Shown piece by piece: positions 35,741 through 47,559 of a stretch of 64,000 nucleotides of DNA (positions are counted from its first letter, which is position 1; each line of letters begins with the position of its first letter). This DNA comes from Actinostola sp. cb2023 (lineage: Eukaryota > Cnidaria > Anthozoa > Actiniaria > Actinostolidae). The stretch covers positions 167,501-231,500 of the forward strand of contig JAUJYZ010000228.1 of assembly GCA_033675265.1 (NCBI GenBank). Direction: 5' to 3'. Under the pieces are notes generated by a model. The model did no database searches and was not told where the DNA came from. It saw only the letters and a list, made by a program, of their open reading frames with translations. The translations under genes were made by a program, and so were the position numbers.

Positions 35741-36830
35741 GCTACTGTTTGGAACTTATTCTATGTCTTTTAATCTTTTGTTTTTCCATTACAAGTGAAA
35801 CCATTTTGCTACTACATCTAGACATCTTTTCATGATTTTGTATAAAGTATTATTATTGTTCAAGCAACTATTATCTCATTTCTCAGGCTATGAATACTAT
35901 TATATGGTCTGGATAATCTACATGTATAACCTACACAATAAAGCACCCATACAATCTGTTTTGCAAATTCTTATCACTTCAGAGGAGTCTATCTTTTTCT
36001 TACTCGAAAGAATCCTGGGAAGTCAGCGGGCTTTCATAGCACTTAATTTCTCACAAACTTATCCAGAGACTTCATTGTCCCATAGGAGAACTTTGAATGT
36101 CTTCTATATTGTTATTGCAACTTGCAACTTGCTATGAGTTTGTAATATTTGACTGTTTCAATAATTAAATCATTGTGAAAGGGAACTGATTTTCTAACGC
36201 ATATGTTGCATCCAGGGACCTTATGGACACTGATATCCATGTAATTTGATGATCACAGTAAACTTTAAAAGTTAAACTAATATCTTTAAGATGATACCGT
36301 AAAGAAATAACAGTTCAACAAACATTCATGGGAACATTGATTTAATATCAATTATATACATAATCAGGGAATGACAGTAATATAAATTATTAATTAATAT
36401 AATAATAAATCACTCTTTACACTGATTGCAAGAATACCATAAATATAAGACTAAACTTGTAAGCATCATTGCAGACAATAACACACTGGCTCAATACTTT
36501 GATATTGTCTTCGATATTATCTTATGCAGTTGAACCTCTGGTTGCGACCACTCTCCTAAGTGACCACCAAAGCGACCACTTTTCCAAAATAGCAAAAGTT
36601 CAGTTCCAAGTCTATATACATAAATACAGTTCTTTAATTAACATAATTAAGACATACATTAATACAGTTCTTTAACTTAATTAAGACAGTTGCGATGCTA
36701 TATGTAGTTGTGATATGCATGTGGTGCACATTGTAACATCATATTAGCATCTATGTGTCATTGTAACATATTGTCTCTGTCATGGTTGTTGTCTGGTCTA
36801 ATGTCATCATAGTCATAATTGTCTCTGTTG
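35740..36830. other. no gene seen
   Basis: AT-rich unique sequence; one 101-codon plus frame at 35832 has no motif. Contains the pogo-like fragment listed separately. Confidence 0.5.
36528..36610. mobile_element. one-ended pogo-like fragment
   Basis: GCAGTTGAACCTCTGGTTGC and CCACTCTCCTAAGTGACC resemble pogo/Tigger termini; no matching right end found. Confidence 0.5.
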
Positions 36831-36833
36831 TAG

Positions 36834-36957
<124 letters not shown>

Positions 36958-37328
36958 CACGTTTATTTAAAATTAAACTAGACCCTGTCGGCAGGGTTCA
37001 CTCGTGCCTTGGTGGGAATGCTTTGGATCACCCAAGTTAGTTGAATTGGAATCCCTGTATATTCTATGTGGGGAGGGCAAGGGGAGAAGACCGGGGCCTA
37101 ATATCTTCATCAAGTATATATGTATTGGAACCATTTATATACAAACATTTATCTTTCTATCAATCGATGTGGGACATCAAATCCAAAACCGTCACTAAAA
37201 ATAAAGTCTAAATCAAATCAAATCAGATTATAGGGCAAATGGAATGTATTTACACAATGATATTGTCAAAGCTGGTGTATGTCTAGCTAGCGGCGTCAGA
37301 GCGAAAGCATATATCATGGAGTCTTGTA

Positions 37329-38087
37329 CTACTGAATTGTCTCGCACATGCGCATAACAGTGAATGCTGCAAAGCCCTCATTTGATTCTGTAATACGGAT
37401 GGTAAGATTCATAGCATCTGCAACTGCTTGTATGATTAGTGCATCACACCATGTACCTTGTCGAGACATATTAGATATGTACTTTACCCATGAGTAAGCT
37501 GTATTACTCTCAATAAACCTTTCTGGATTATTTCTCATGTATTGAACACCAGTAGTACGTACATCCATGTGATAGTTGGTTTCACCATATAATTGATGTG
37601 ATACTGTTCTAATAAAACAATCACCTCCACCGCCAACATCTATTGATCTTAAACCTTGCTCGGTTAATCTAGACTGTAATAACACCATTGGGGGAATTCT
37701 TGGCACTGTATTATTTGCATTGGAAACTGGGCCTGGGTTTACTTCAATGTCACCTGAAATCAGTAACTTTCTCCTTGAAATACAATACCTCTGATGATGT
37801 TTATTGCATATTGGATAACAATCAACAATAACAACAATAATAGTAACTAAGATTTTTGATATTTTATGCTTGGCTCTTCTTGATTGACTAAGATAATTAT
37901 TATCATATTTCTGACTTACTTCTCTCCTCATATCATAAGATACAGAAGTACAACCAACGGCAACAACACTTTTGGCATGACAGTTTTGTAGATTTGAGTG
38001 TTTCAATAACTTTGATTTTTGATAACAATGGTTCATTTGTTTACTGTTTGTTTCATAGTATAACCACAGGTAGCCCAAGCGCAGCAT
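37329..38087 (-). pseudogene. OTU-family cysteine protease ORF with 2A-like peptide, C-terminally truncated
   Basis: A 252-residue frame; the first methionine lies inside the adjacent palindrome, so the true start is uncertain. Residues 100-120 end in ISGDIEVNPGP, a 2A-like motif; in known families the ribosome skips between the last Gly and Pro. Residues 137-245 match the OTU deubiquitinase-like domain: DVGGGGDCFIRTVSHQLYG with Cys157, later NYHMDVR, NNPERFIES and WCDALIIQAVAD. The C-terminal segment with the catalytic His is missing: the frame ends FTVMRMCETIQ, and those last codons (37329-37355) match repeat sequence also found at 52012-52035. OTU-2A ORFs of this kind are typically transposon-borne (family knowledge). 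Probably inactive. Confidence 0.8.
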
Positions 38088-38445
38088 TTGTATAAGAGAA
38101 TGTATGGGAATTATTCAATGGTGGATTTTCAGCGTAAATATTGAATAAATGTTACTGTAACTTACTATGTGTCTTGAAGTAGTTCCTGCCAATGTCTGGA
38201 GCGAGTTCAGAATTTTTCGGAATTTTTTCCCTCCCCTTACACAGAAGATGATCTTCTGTGTAAGGGGAGGGAAAAAATTCCGAAAAATTCTGAAACTCGC
38301 TCCAGACATTGGCAGGAACTACTTCAAGACACATAGTAAGTTACAGTAACATTTATTCAATATTTACGCTGAAAATCCACCATTGAATAATTCCCATACA
38401 TTCTCTTATACAAATGCTGCGCTTGGGCTACCTGTGGTATAACTT
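38056..38445. mobile_element. near-perfect palindrome, about 390 bp
   Basis: Centre at 38250 (ACAGAAGAT g ATCTTCTGT), arms about 190 nt with few mismatches, ends CCACAGGTAGCCCAAGCG and inverse. Direct copies of TGGTTCATTTG and TTGTTTGTTTCAT flank it on both sides. Confidence 0.95.
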
Positions 38446-38807
38446 TGATTTTGATAACATTGGTTCATTTGATACTTGTTTGTTTCATTATACCTTTGCA
38501 ATTCGACCGTACTTGTGGTCTCTTCGTTATTTGCTGCTACAACAGCTCCCTCACGAATGGAAGGGGTGGCGACCATATATTTGCTGGTCTCTTCGTTATT
38601 TGCTGCTACAACAGCTCCCTCACGAATGGAAGGGGTGGCGATCTCAAATTTGAAGATCTTCTCGTCTTCAACACTTAACTTAACACTCCGACGAGTAAAA
38701 AGTGCAAGATTTTGCTCGTAGAATTCCACACGAATCGTTGAAGTCTTCTTCCACATGTCTAAAATCCAAAATGGCCGTCGTCTTGTACTTCTGAGCATGT
38801 GCACCAT
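38406..38807 (-). pseudogene. upstream fragment of the OTU-element reading frame
   Basis: Contains ATPSIREGAVVAANNEET twice in tandem (38515-38640) and ends RYNETNKYQMNQCYQ, which is nearly repeated as YYETNSKQMNHCYQ at the start of the 37329-38087 frame. The two frames are separated by the palindrome. Confidence 0.55.
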
Positions 38808-38899
38808 GTGCTAACCGCAAGGGATGCTGGATACCTGTGGTATGTAAATTTCGTGGCAGCTACCGCGCCCGGTACGGTCTGTGGCAAATGTTTGGGGTC

Positions 38900-39225
38900 T
38901 GGGTTCGAGTAATTAGTGGTCATGCGTAGTGTTTTGGATTTGCCAAAGTCCCACATCGATTGTGAGATATATAAATGTTTGTATATAAATGGTTCCACTA
39001 CATTAAACATAATAGAGATACTAGGGTCTTGATACCATGTGACCGGATATTGCACAACTGACGCCAAATGGTTCCAATACATTTGCACGTGATGGAGATA
39101 CTATCGCTAGGCCCGGTATTTGGTCTCGATACCATGTGACCGGATATTGTGCAACTGACGCCCAAAAAAAAAATACGCGTTGGGTTTTATAACTCGTGCG
39201 GCCTACGGCCTGGGCACGAGTAATA
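38900..39225 (-). repeat. hairpin-ended repeat, copy A
   Basis: Plus strand ends with hairpin ACTCGTGCGGCC..GGGCACGAGT (39192-39221). Carries CAATATCCGGTCACATG twice and CAATCGATGTGGGACTTT. The same modules occur inverted at 51511-52040. Confidence 0.85.
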
Positions 39226-39499
39226 AGAACAACATGGTAGTCCAGTCAGTGGCTAGCAGCCTCTGACACATATACAATATACAGAGATAGTTACAGACAT
39301 GAGAACAATGACACAATGTTACAATGACACAGTATAGACATAGTGAACTAGAATGATTACTGACTACCTATCTATCTGTCATGGTTGTTGTCTGCTCTAA
39401 TGTCAGTATTCATCACAACTTCTCTGATGTATATTACGCATAAAGGTGATAGTATTTATTCAAATAGCATGGACAGTATTCATCACAACATGTCTTACA

Positions 39500-39783
39500 T
39501 ATAGCTAATTGCATAATCGTTGTCGGGTCGAAAATCATGAAAGCTATGACCAAAAGGAATTCTGGGGAAATTAAAACTCTCAAATAACATCATCATATCA
39601 TCGACCTTTTTATCCAGACTTGTAGGATCTTAGTTAAATAGCTCATATACCTTTAAAACTACGAGAACATTGAATATATCTGCATGTAATACGGGTCATG
39701 AACTGATTTCCCATCCATCCTTGCGGTCTCAGCTTCTATGATTTATGATTTTCGACCCGACAACGATTATGCAATTAGCTATA
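39500..39783. mobile_element. 284 bp MITE
   Basis: Ends TATAGCTAATTGCATAATCG and the inverse, then GTTGTCGGGTCGAAAATCAT; inserted within the 85 bp-type repeat. Confidence 0.9.
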
Positions 39784-39957
39784 TACCTATCATAAAAAGG
39801 TAATAGTAATCCAATCGCATGGACAATATTCATCACAACTCCTCTTATGAATGCCTATCATGTATCTATCATGTATAAAGGTGATACTATTATTATACTA
39901 TTAGTATTATCGATTCAGTTTTCACCTTTAGTTATTTAGGCGGATTTTGATGTGGAT

Positions 39958-41060
39958 TCATTTTTGTGGGGAGGGGATTTGACAGGGAGGGGAGGGGACT
40001 TGACATTTGGACTGGGAGGGGAGGGGACTTGACGTTTGGACTGGGAGGGGAGGGGACTTCACGTTTGGACTGGGAGAGGAGGTGACTTGACGTTTGGACT
40101 GGGAGGGGAGGGACTTGACGATTGGACTGGGAGGGGAGGGGACTTGGCGATTGGACTGGGAGGGGACTTGACGATTGGACTGGGACGGGAGGGGACTTGA
40201 CGATTGGACTGGGAAGGGAGGGGACTTGACGATTGGACTGGGAGAGGAGGGGACTTGACGATTGGACTGGGTGAGGAGGGGACTTGACGTTTGGACTGGG
40301 AGAGGAGAGGACTTGACGTTTGGACTGGGAGGGGAGGGAACTTGACATTTGGACTGGGAGGGGAGGGGACTTGACGTTTGGACTGGGAGGGGAGGGAACT
40401 TGACATTTGGACTGGGAGGGGAGGGGACTTGACGTTTGGACTGGGAGGGGAGGAGACTTGACGTTTGGACTGGGAGAGGAGGGGACTTGACGTTTGGACT
40501 GGGAGGGGACTTGGCGATTGGACTGGGAAGGGAGGGGACTTGACGATTGGACTGGGAGAGGAGGGGACTTGACGATTGGACTGGGAGAGGAGGGGACTTG
40601 ATGTTTGGACTGGGAGGGGACTTGACGATTGGACTGGAAAGGGAGGGGACTTGACGATTGGACTGGGAGAGGAGGGGACTTGACGATTGGACTGGGAGAG
40701 GAGGGGACTTGGCGTTTGGACTGGGAGGGGACTTGGCGATTGGACTGGGACGGGACGGGACTTGACGATTGGACTGGGAAGGGAGGGGACTTGACGATTG
40801 GACTGGAAAGCGAGGGGACTTGACGATTCGACTGGAAAGCGAGGGGACTTGACGATTGGACTGGGAGGGGAGGGGACTTGACCATTGGACTGGGAGGGGA
40901 GGGGAGTTGACATTTGGACGGGGAGAGGACTTGACGATTGGACTGGGAGAGGAGGGGGCTTTACGATTGGACTGGGAGGGGAGGGGACTTGACGTTTGGA
41001 CTGGGAGGGGAGGGGACTTGACCATTGGACTGGGAGGGGAGGGGACTTGACCATTGGACG
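39958..41060. repeat. 29 bp G-rich minisatellite, left block
   Basis: About 38 units of GGGGACTTGACGATTGGACT followed by GGGAGGGGA, with A/G and ATT/TTT variants. All three minus frames are open (SPLPVQ-type repeats) because 29 is not a multiple of 3 and the unit lacks stops. Confidence 0.96.
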
Positions 41061-44000
41061 GGGAGGGGTGACCTACGGGCGGGGAGGGGAGACCTACGGG
41101 CGGGGAGGGGAGACCTACGGGCGAGGAGGGGAGACCTACGGGCGGGGAGGGGAGACCTACGGGCGGGGAGGGGGTGACCTACGGGCGGAGGGGGGTGACC
41201 TACGGGCGGAGGGGGGGGTCACCTACGGGCGGGGAGGGGAGACCTACGGGCGGGGAGGGGAGACCTACGGGCGGGGAGGGGGTGACCTACGGGCGGAGGG
41301 GGTGACCTACGGGCGGAGGGGGGGGGTGACCTACGGGAGGGGAGACCTACGGGCGGGGAGGGGAGACCTACGGGCGGGGAGGGGAGACCTACGGGCGGAG
41401 GGGGGTGACCTACGGGCGGCGGAGGGGGGGTGACCTACGGGCGGGGAGTGGAGACCTACGGGCGGGGAGGGGAGACCTACGGGCGGGGGGTGCCTACGGG
41501 CGGAGGGGGGGTGACCTACGGGCGGGGAGGGGAGACCTACGTGCGGGGGGGGGGGGGCCTATGGCGGTGAGGGGGTGACCTACGGGCGGAGGGGGGTGAC
41601 CTACGGGCGGAGGGGGGGGTGACCTACGGGCGGGGAGGGGAGACCTACGGGCGGGGAGGGGAGACCTACGGGCGGGGAGGGGAGACCTACGGGCGGAGGG
41701 GGGTGACCTACGGGCGGAGGGGGGGTGACCTACGGGCGGGGAGTGGAGACCTACGGGCGGGGAGGGGAGACCTACGGGCGGGGGGGTGCCTACGGGCGGA
41801 GGGGGGGTGACCTACGGGCGGGGAGGGGAGACCTACGTGCGGGGGGGGGGGGGGGCCTATGGCGGTGAGGGGAGACCTACGGGCGGGGAGGGGAGACCTA
41901 CGGGCGGAGGGGGGTGACCTACGGGCGGAGGGGGGGTGACCTACGGGCGGGGAAAGGAGACCTACGGGCGGGGAGGGGAGACCTACGGGCGGGGAGGGGA
42001 GACCTACGGGAGGGGAGGGGAGACCTACGGGCGGGGAGGGGAGACCTACGGGCGGAGGGGGGTGAGACCTACGGGCGGAGGGGGGGTGACCAACGGGCGG
42101 GGAGGGGAGACCTACGGGCGGGGAGGGGAGACCTACGGGCGGGGAGGGGAGACCTACGGGCGGGGAAGGGAGACCTACGGGCGGGGAGGGGAGACCTTCG
42201 GGCGGGGAGGGGAGACCTACGGGCGGGGAGGGGAGACCTACGGGCGGGGAGGGGAGACCTACGGGCGGAGGGGGGGTGACCTACGGGCGGAGGGGGGGTG
42301 ACCTACGGGCGGGGAGTGGAGACCTACGGGCGGGGAGGGGAGACCTACGGGCGGGGGGTGCCTACGGGCGGGGAGGGGAGACCTACGGGCGGGGAGGGGA
42401 GACCTACGGGCGGGGAGGGGAGACCTACGGGCGGGGAGGGGAGACCTACGGGCAGGGAGGGGAGACCTACGGGCGGGGAGGGGAGGAGACCTACTGGCGG
42501 GGGGGGAGACCTACGGGCGGGGAGGGGAGACCTACGGGCGGTGAGGGGAGACCTATTGGCGGGGAGGGGAGACCTACGGGCGGGGAGGGGAGACCTACGG
42601 GCGGGGAGGGGAGACCTACGGGCGGGGAGGGGAGACCTACGGGCGGGGAGGGGAGACCTACGGGCGGGGAGGGGAGACCTACGGGCGGAGGGGGGTGAGA
42701 CCTACGGGCGGAGGGGGGGTGACCAACGGGCGGGGAGGGGAGACCTACGGGCGGGGAGGGGAGACCTACGGGCGGGGAGGGGAGACCTACGGCGGGGGAG
42801 GGAGACCTACGGGCGGGGAGGGGAGACCTTCGGGCGGGGAGGGGAGACCTACGGGCGGGGAGGGGAGACCTACGTGCGGGGGGGGGGGGGCCTATGGCGG
42901 TGAGGGGAGACCTACGGGCGGGGAGGGGAGACCTACGGGCGGAGGGGGGTGACCTACGGGCGGAGGGGGGGGTGACCTACGGGCGGGGAAAGGAGACCTA
43001 CGGGCGGGGAGGGGAGACCTACGGGCGGGGAGGGGAGACCTACGGGCGGGGAGGGGAGACCTACGGGCGGGGAGGGGAGACCTACGGGCGGGGAGGGGAG
43101 ACCTACGGGCGGAGGGGGGTGAGACCTACGGGCGGAGGGGGGGTGACCAACGGGCGGGGAGGGGAGACCTACGGGCGGGGAGGGGAGACCTACGGGCGGG
43201 GAGGGGAGACCTACGGGCGGGGAAGGGAGACCTACGGGCGGGGAGGGGAGACCTTCGGGCGGGGAGGGGAGACCTACGGGCGGGGAGGGGAGACCTACGG
43301 GCGGGGAGGGGAGACCTACGGGCGGAGGGGGGTGACCTACGGGCGGAGGGGGGGTGACCTACGGGCGGGGAGTGGAGACCTACGGGCGGGGAGGGGAGAC
43401 CTACGGGCGGGGGGTGCCTACGGGCGGGGAGGGGAGACCTACGGGCGGGGAGGGGAGACCTACGGGCGGGGAGGGGAGACCTACGGGCGGGGAGGGGAGA
43501 CCTACGGGCAGGGAGGGGAGACCTACGGGCGGGGAGGGGAGGAGACCTACTGGCGGGGGGGGAGACCTACGGGCGGGGAGGGGAGACCTACGGGCGGTGA
43601 GGGGAGACCTATTGGCGGGGAGGGGAGACCTACGGGCGGGGAGGGGAGACCTACGGGCGGGGAGGGGAGACCTACGGGCGGGGAGGGGAGACCTACGGGC
43701 GGGGAGGGGAGACCTACGGGCGGGGAGTGGAGACCTACGGGCGGGGAGGGGAGACCTACGGGCGGGGGTGCCTACGGGCGGGGAGGGGAGACCTACGGGC
43801 GGGGAGGGGAGACCTACGGGCGGGGAGGGGAGACCTACGGGCGGGGAGGGGAGACCTACGGGCAGGGAGGGGAGACCTACGGGCGGGGAGGGGAGGAGAC
43901 CTACTGGCGGGGGGGGGGAGACCTACGGGCGGGGAGGGGAGACCTACGGGCGGTGAGGGGAGACCTATTGGCGGGGAGGGGAGACCTACGGGCGGGGAGG

Positions 44001-45757
44001 GGAGACCTACGGGCGGGGAGGGGAGACCTACGGGCGGGGGGAGGGGAGACCTACGGGCGGGGAGGGGAGACCTACGGGCGGGGAGGGGAGACCTACGGGC
44101 GGAGGGGGGTGAGACCTACGGGCGGAGGGGGGGTGACCAACGGGCGGGGAGGGGAGACCTACGGGCGGGGAGGGGAGACCTACGGGCGGGGAGGGGAGAC
44201 CTACGGGCGGGGAAGGGAGACCTACGGGCGGGGAGGGGAGACCTTCGGGCGGGGAGGGGAGACCTACGGGCGGGGAGGGGAGACCTACGTGCGGGGGGGG
44301 GGGGCCTATGGCGGTGAGGGGAGACCTACGGGCGGGGAGGGGAGACCTACGGGCGGAGGGGGGTGACCTACGGGCGGAGGGGGGGGTGACCTACGGGCGG
44401 GGAAAGGAGACCTACGGGCGGGGAGGGGAGACCTACGGGCGGGGAGGGGAGACCTACGGGCGGGGAGGGGAGACCTACGGGCGGGGAGGGGAGACCTACG
44501 GGCGGGGAGGGGAGACCTACGGGCGGAGGGGGGTGAGACCTACGGGCGGAGGGGGGGTGACCAACGGGCGGGGAGGGGAGACCTACGGGCGGGGAGGGGA
44601 GACCTACGGGCGGGGAGGGGAGACCTACGGGCGGGGAAGGGAGACCTACGGGCGGGGAGGGGAGACCTTCGGGCGGGGAGGGGAGACCTACGGGCGGGGA
44701 GGGGAGACCTACGGGCGGGGAGGGGAGACCTACGGGCGGAGGGGGGTGACCTACGGGCGGAGGGGGGGTGACCTACGGGCGGGGAGTGGAGACCTACGGG
44801 CGGGAGGGGAGACCTACGGGCGGGGGGTGCCTACGGGCGGGGAGGGGAGACCTACGGGCGGGGAGGGGAGACCTACGGGCGGGGAGGGGAGACCTACGGG
44901 CGGGGAGGGGAGACCTACGGGCAGGGAGGGGAGACCTACGGGCGGGGAGGGGAGGAGAGACCTACTGGCGGGGGGGGAGACCTACGGGCGGGGAGGGGAG
45001 ACCTACGGGCGGTGAGGGGAGACCTATTGGCGGGGAGGGGAGACCTACGGGCGGGGAGGGGAGACCTACGGGCGGGGAGGGGAGACCTACGGGCGGGGAG
45101 GGGAGACCTACGGGCGGGGAGGGGAGACCTACGGGCGGGGAGGGGAGACCTACGGGCGGAGGGGGGTGAGACCTACGGGCGGAGGGGGGGTGACCAACGG
45201 GCGGGGAGGGGAGACCTACGGGCGGGGAGGGGAGACCTACGGGCGGGGAGGGGAGACCTACGGGCGGGAAGGGAGACCTACGGGCGGGGAGGGGAGACCT
45301 TCGGGCGGGGAGGGGAGACCTACGGGCGGGGAGGGGAGACCTACGGGCGGGGAGGGGAGACCTACGGGCGGAGGGGGGTGACCTACGGGCGGAGGGGGGG
45401 TGACCTACGGGCGGGGAGTGGAGACCTACGGGCGGGGAGGGGAGACCTACGGGCGGGGGGTGCCTACGGGCGGGGAGGGGAGACCTACGGGCGGGGAGGG
45501 GAGACCTACGGGCGGGGAGGGGAGACCTACGGGCGGGGAGGGGAGACCTACGGGCAGGGAGGGGAGACCTACGGGCGGGGAGGGGAGGAGACCTACTGGC
45601 GGGGGGGGGAGACCTACGGGCGGGGAGGGGAGACCTACGGGCGGTGAGGGGAGACCTATTGGCGGGGGGGAGACCTACGGGCGGGGGGAGACCTACGGGC
45701 GGGGAGGGGAGACCTACGGGAGGGGAGACCTACGGGCGGGGAAGGGAGACCTATGAG
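41060..45757. repeat. 21 bp G-rich minisatellite with higher-order structure
   Basis: About 220 units of GACCTACGGGCGGGGAGGGG. Marker variants recur: GGCCTATGGCGG near 41559, 41855, 42891, 44305; CCTACTGGCGG near 42489, 43547, 43901, 44962, 45592. Spacings of about 1058-1061 and 1414 bp indicate duplicated blocks. Long GETYGRG/GDLRAGR frames are artefacts. Confidence 0.97.
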
Positions 45758-46297
45758 CGGGGAGGGGAGGGTACTTGACATTTGGACGGGGAGGGGACTT
45801 GACTTGACGTTTGGACTGGGAGGGGACTTGACATTTGGACTGGGAGGGGAGGGGACTTGACTTGACATTTGGACTGGGAGGGGAGGTGACTTGGACTGGG
45901 AGGGGAGGGGACTTGACTTGACGTTTGGACTGGGAGGGGAGGGGACTTGACGTTTGGACAGGGAGGGGAGGGGACTTGACGTTTGGACTGGGAGGGGAAG
46001 GGATCTTGACGTTTGGACTGGGAAGGAAGGGGACTTGACGTTTGGACTGGGAGGGAAGGGACTTGACATTTGAACTGGGAGGGGAGGGGACTTGACGTTT
46101 TGACTGGGAGGGGAAGGGACTTGACGTTTGGACTGGGAAGGAAGGGGACTTGACGTTTCGACTGGGAGGGGAAGGGATCTTGACGTTTGGACTGGGAGGG
46201 GAGGGGACTTGACATTTGGATTGGCAGGGGAGGGGACTTGACGTTTGGACTGGGAGAGGAGGGGACTTGACATGTGGACTGGGAGGGGACTTGACAT
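45757..46297. repeat. 29 bp G-rich minisatellite, right block
   Basis: Same unit and orientation as 39958-41060, about 18 copies, so the 21 bp array sits inside the 29 bp array. Confidence 0.95.
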
Positions 46298-46302
46298 TTG
46301 GA

Positions 46303-46470
46303 CTACACGTTCTTAATCACCTGTCTGCCTTTTTCCACTACCCATGCACGTTCTTAGTCACCTGTCTGCCTTCTTCCACTACCCATATTACACGTTCTTA
46401 GTCACCTGTCTGCCTTCTTCCACGACTACCCATACACGTTCATATAATCACCTGTCTGCCTTTTTCCATA
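46303..46470. repeat. about 50 bp tandem repeat
   Basis: CACGTTCTTAGTCACCTGTC then TGCCTTCTTCCACTACCCAT, four copies. Confidence 0.9.
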
Positions 46471-46804
46471 GTGTTTGTACCAACAATTGACGCATTCAGC
46501 AGGATCCCAGCAACCTAACTAAAAAAGATCTTTGAAAATATCGCACTGTTGACCGAGATCGTCAAGTAGCACTTGCATGGTATCCGGGACATTGTGCGCG
46601 GCTGGCTTGAGTGATGGAGCAAAGCTACCTACCCTCGAAGGCAGTGACGTAGAGGTCCATATATCAAATTGGGTGGTGTCCGTTAACAATGCCAATGTAG
46701 TTTATGCCGATTCCGTTACGACTAACGGTGTTGTGCTATTATAGACGCTGTATTGTTTCCAAAGGACTTGAGTCGAGTTGAGCTGTAGCCGGAACTGTTG
46801 TTAA

Positions 46805-47261
46805 AGTGCAACTAACCCCTATGAGATTGTTTTAAAAATCTATTCAATATATTCTGAATAGTTGGTGGGTTCAGTATTTTGTGATTTGAACCTTGCGTTT
46901 ATGAGTTATAGAGGTTTGAAATCTCAATATTCAAATTTGATGACGTCTACTAAGGAATCATTTATTATACAAAAACGCCCTTGTGCTGATTATTGACATT
47001 TGAAAACTTACAGAATATTTTCACAGTCTTTATAATTGATTTTATACCTGTTTTACCCATTTCAAAATATAAGTTCTTCTTGAAAATGTCTAAATAAATT
47101 ATGGCAAATTCCTTAGTAGACGTCATCAAATTTGCATATTGAGATTTCAAACCTCTATAACTCATAAACGCAAGGTTCAAATCACAAAATACTGAACCCA
47201 CCAACTATTCAGCATATATTGAATATATTTTTAGAACAATCTCATAGGGGTTAGTTGCACT
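46805..47261. mobile_element. TTAA-flanked foldback MITE
   Basis: 457 bp, ends AGTGCAACTAACCCCTATGA and the inverse, TTAA at 46801-46804 and 47262-47265; arms of about 180 bp. Confidence 0.93.
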
Positions 47262-47559
47262 TTAAGCGGTGAGGGTGGGGGTAGCGACGATGATTGTCGT
47301 CAGTGGTGTAAATTGGATCCGGTATTGAAAGTCATAAAATAAACATTATGAAGCAAACATTGTTTTATACTATTAATGTGGAAGAAGCAGGTCGGCGACT
47401 CACCAACGGGTGACACCAACACTGACGGGTACAAAGGAGACTATACCGGCCCCCTTACCCGGCATGAAAAACATAAACGCGCGGAATTAATGTCAGCCTT
47501 TTCTCTTCTCATTGTAATAAATTCATGTGTTCACTTTGAAGTAATGTTTCAAAGCTGAG

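Noticed and set aside
38870..38925. tRNA or tRNA-derived SINE promoter (GTGGCAGCTACCGCGC .. GGGTTCGAGTAA)
   Set aside because: The B-box-like match is imperfect and no cloverleaf can be drawn.
42894..44366. 490-codon open frame (GETYGRG repeats) and related long frames at 39932-46297
   Set aside because: All frames stay open because the minisatellite unit lacks stop codons; no start context, introns or non-repetitive sequence support a protein.
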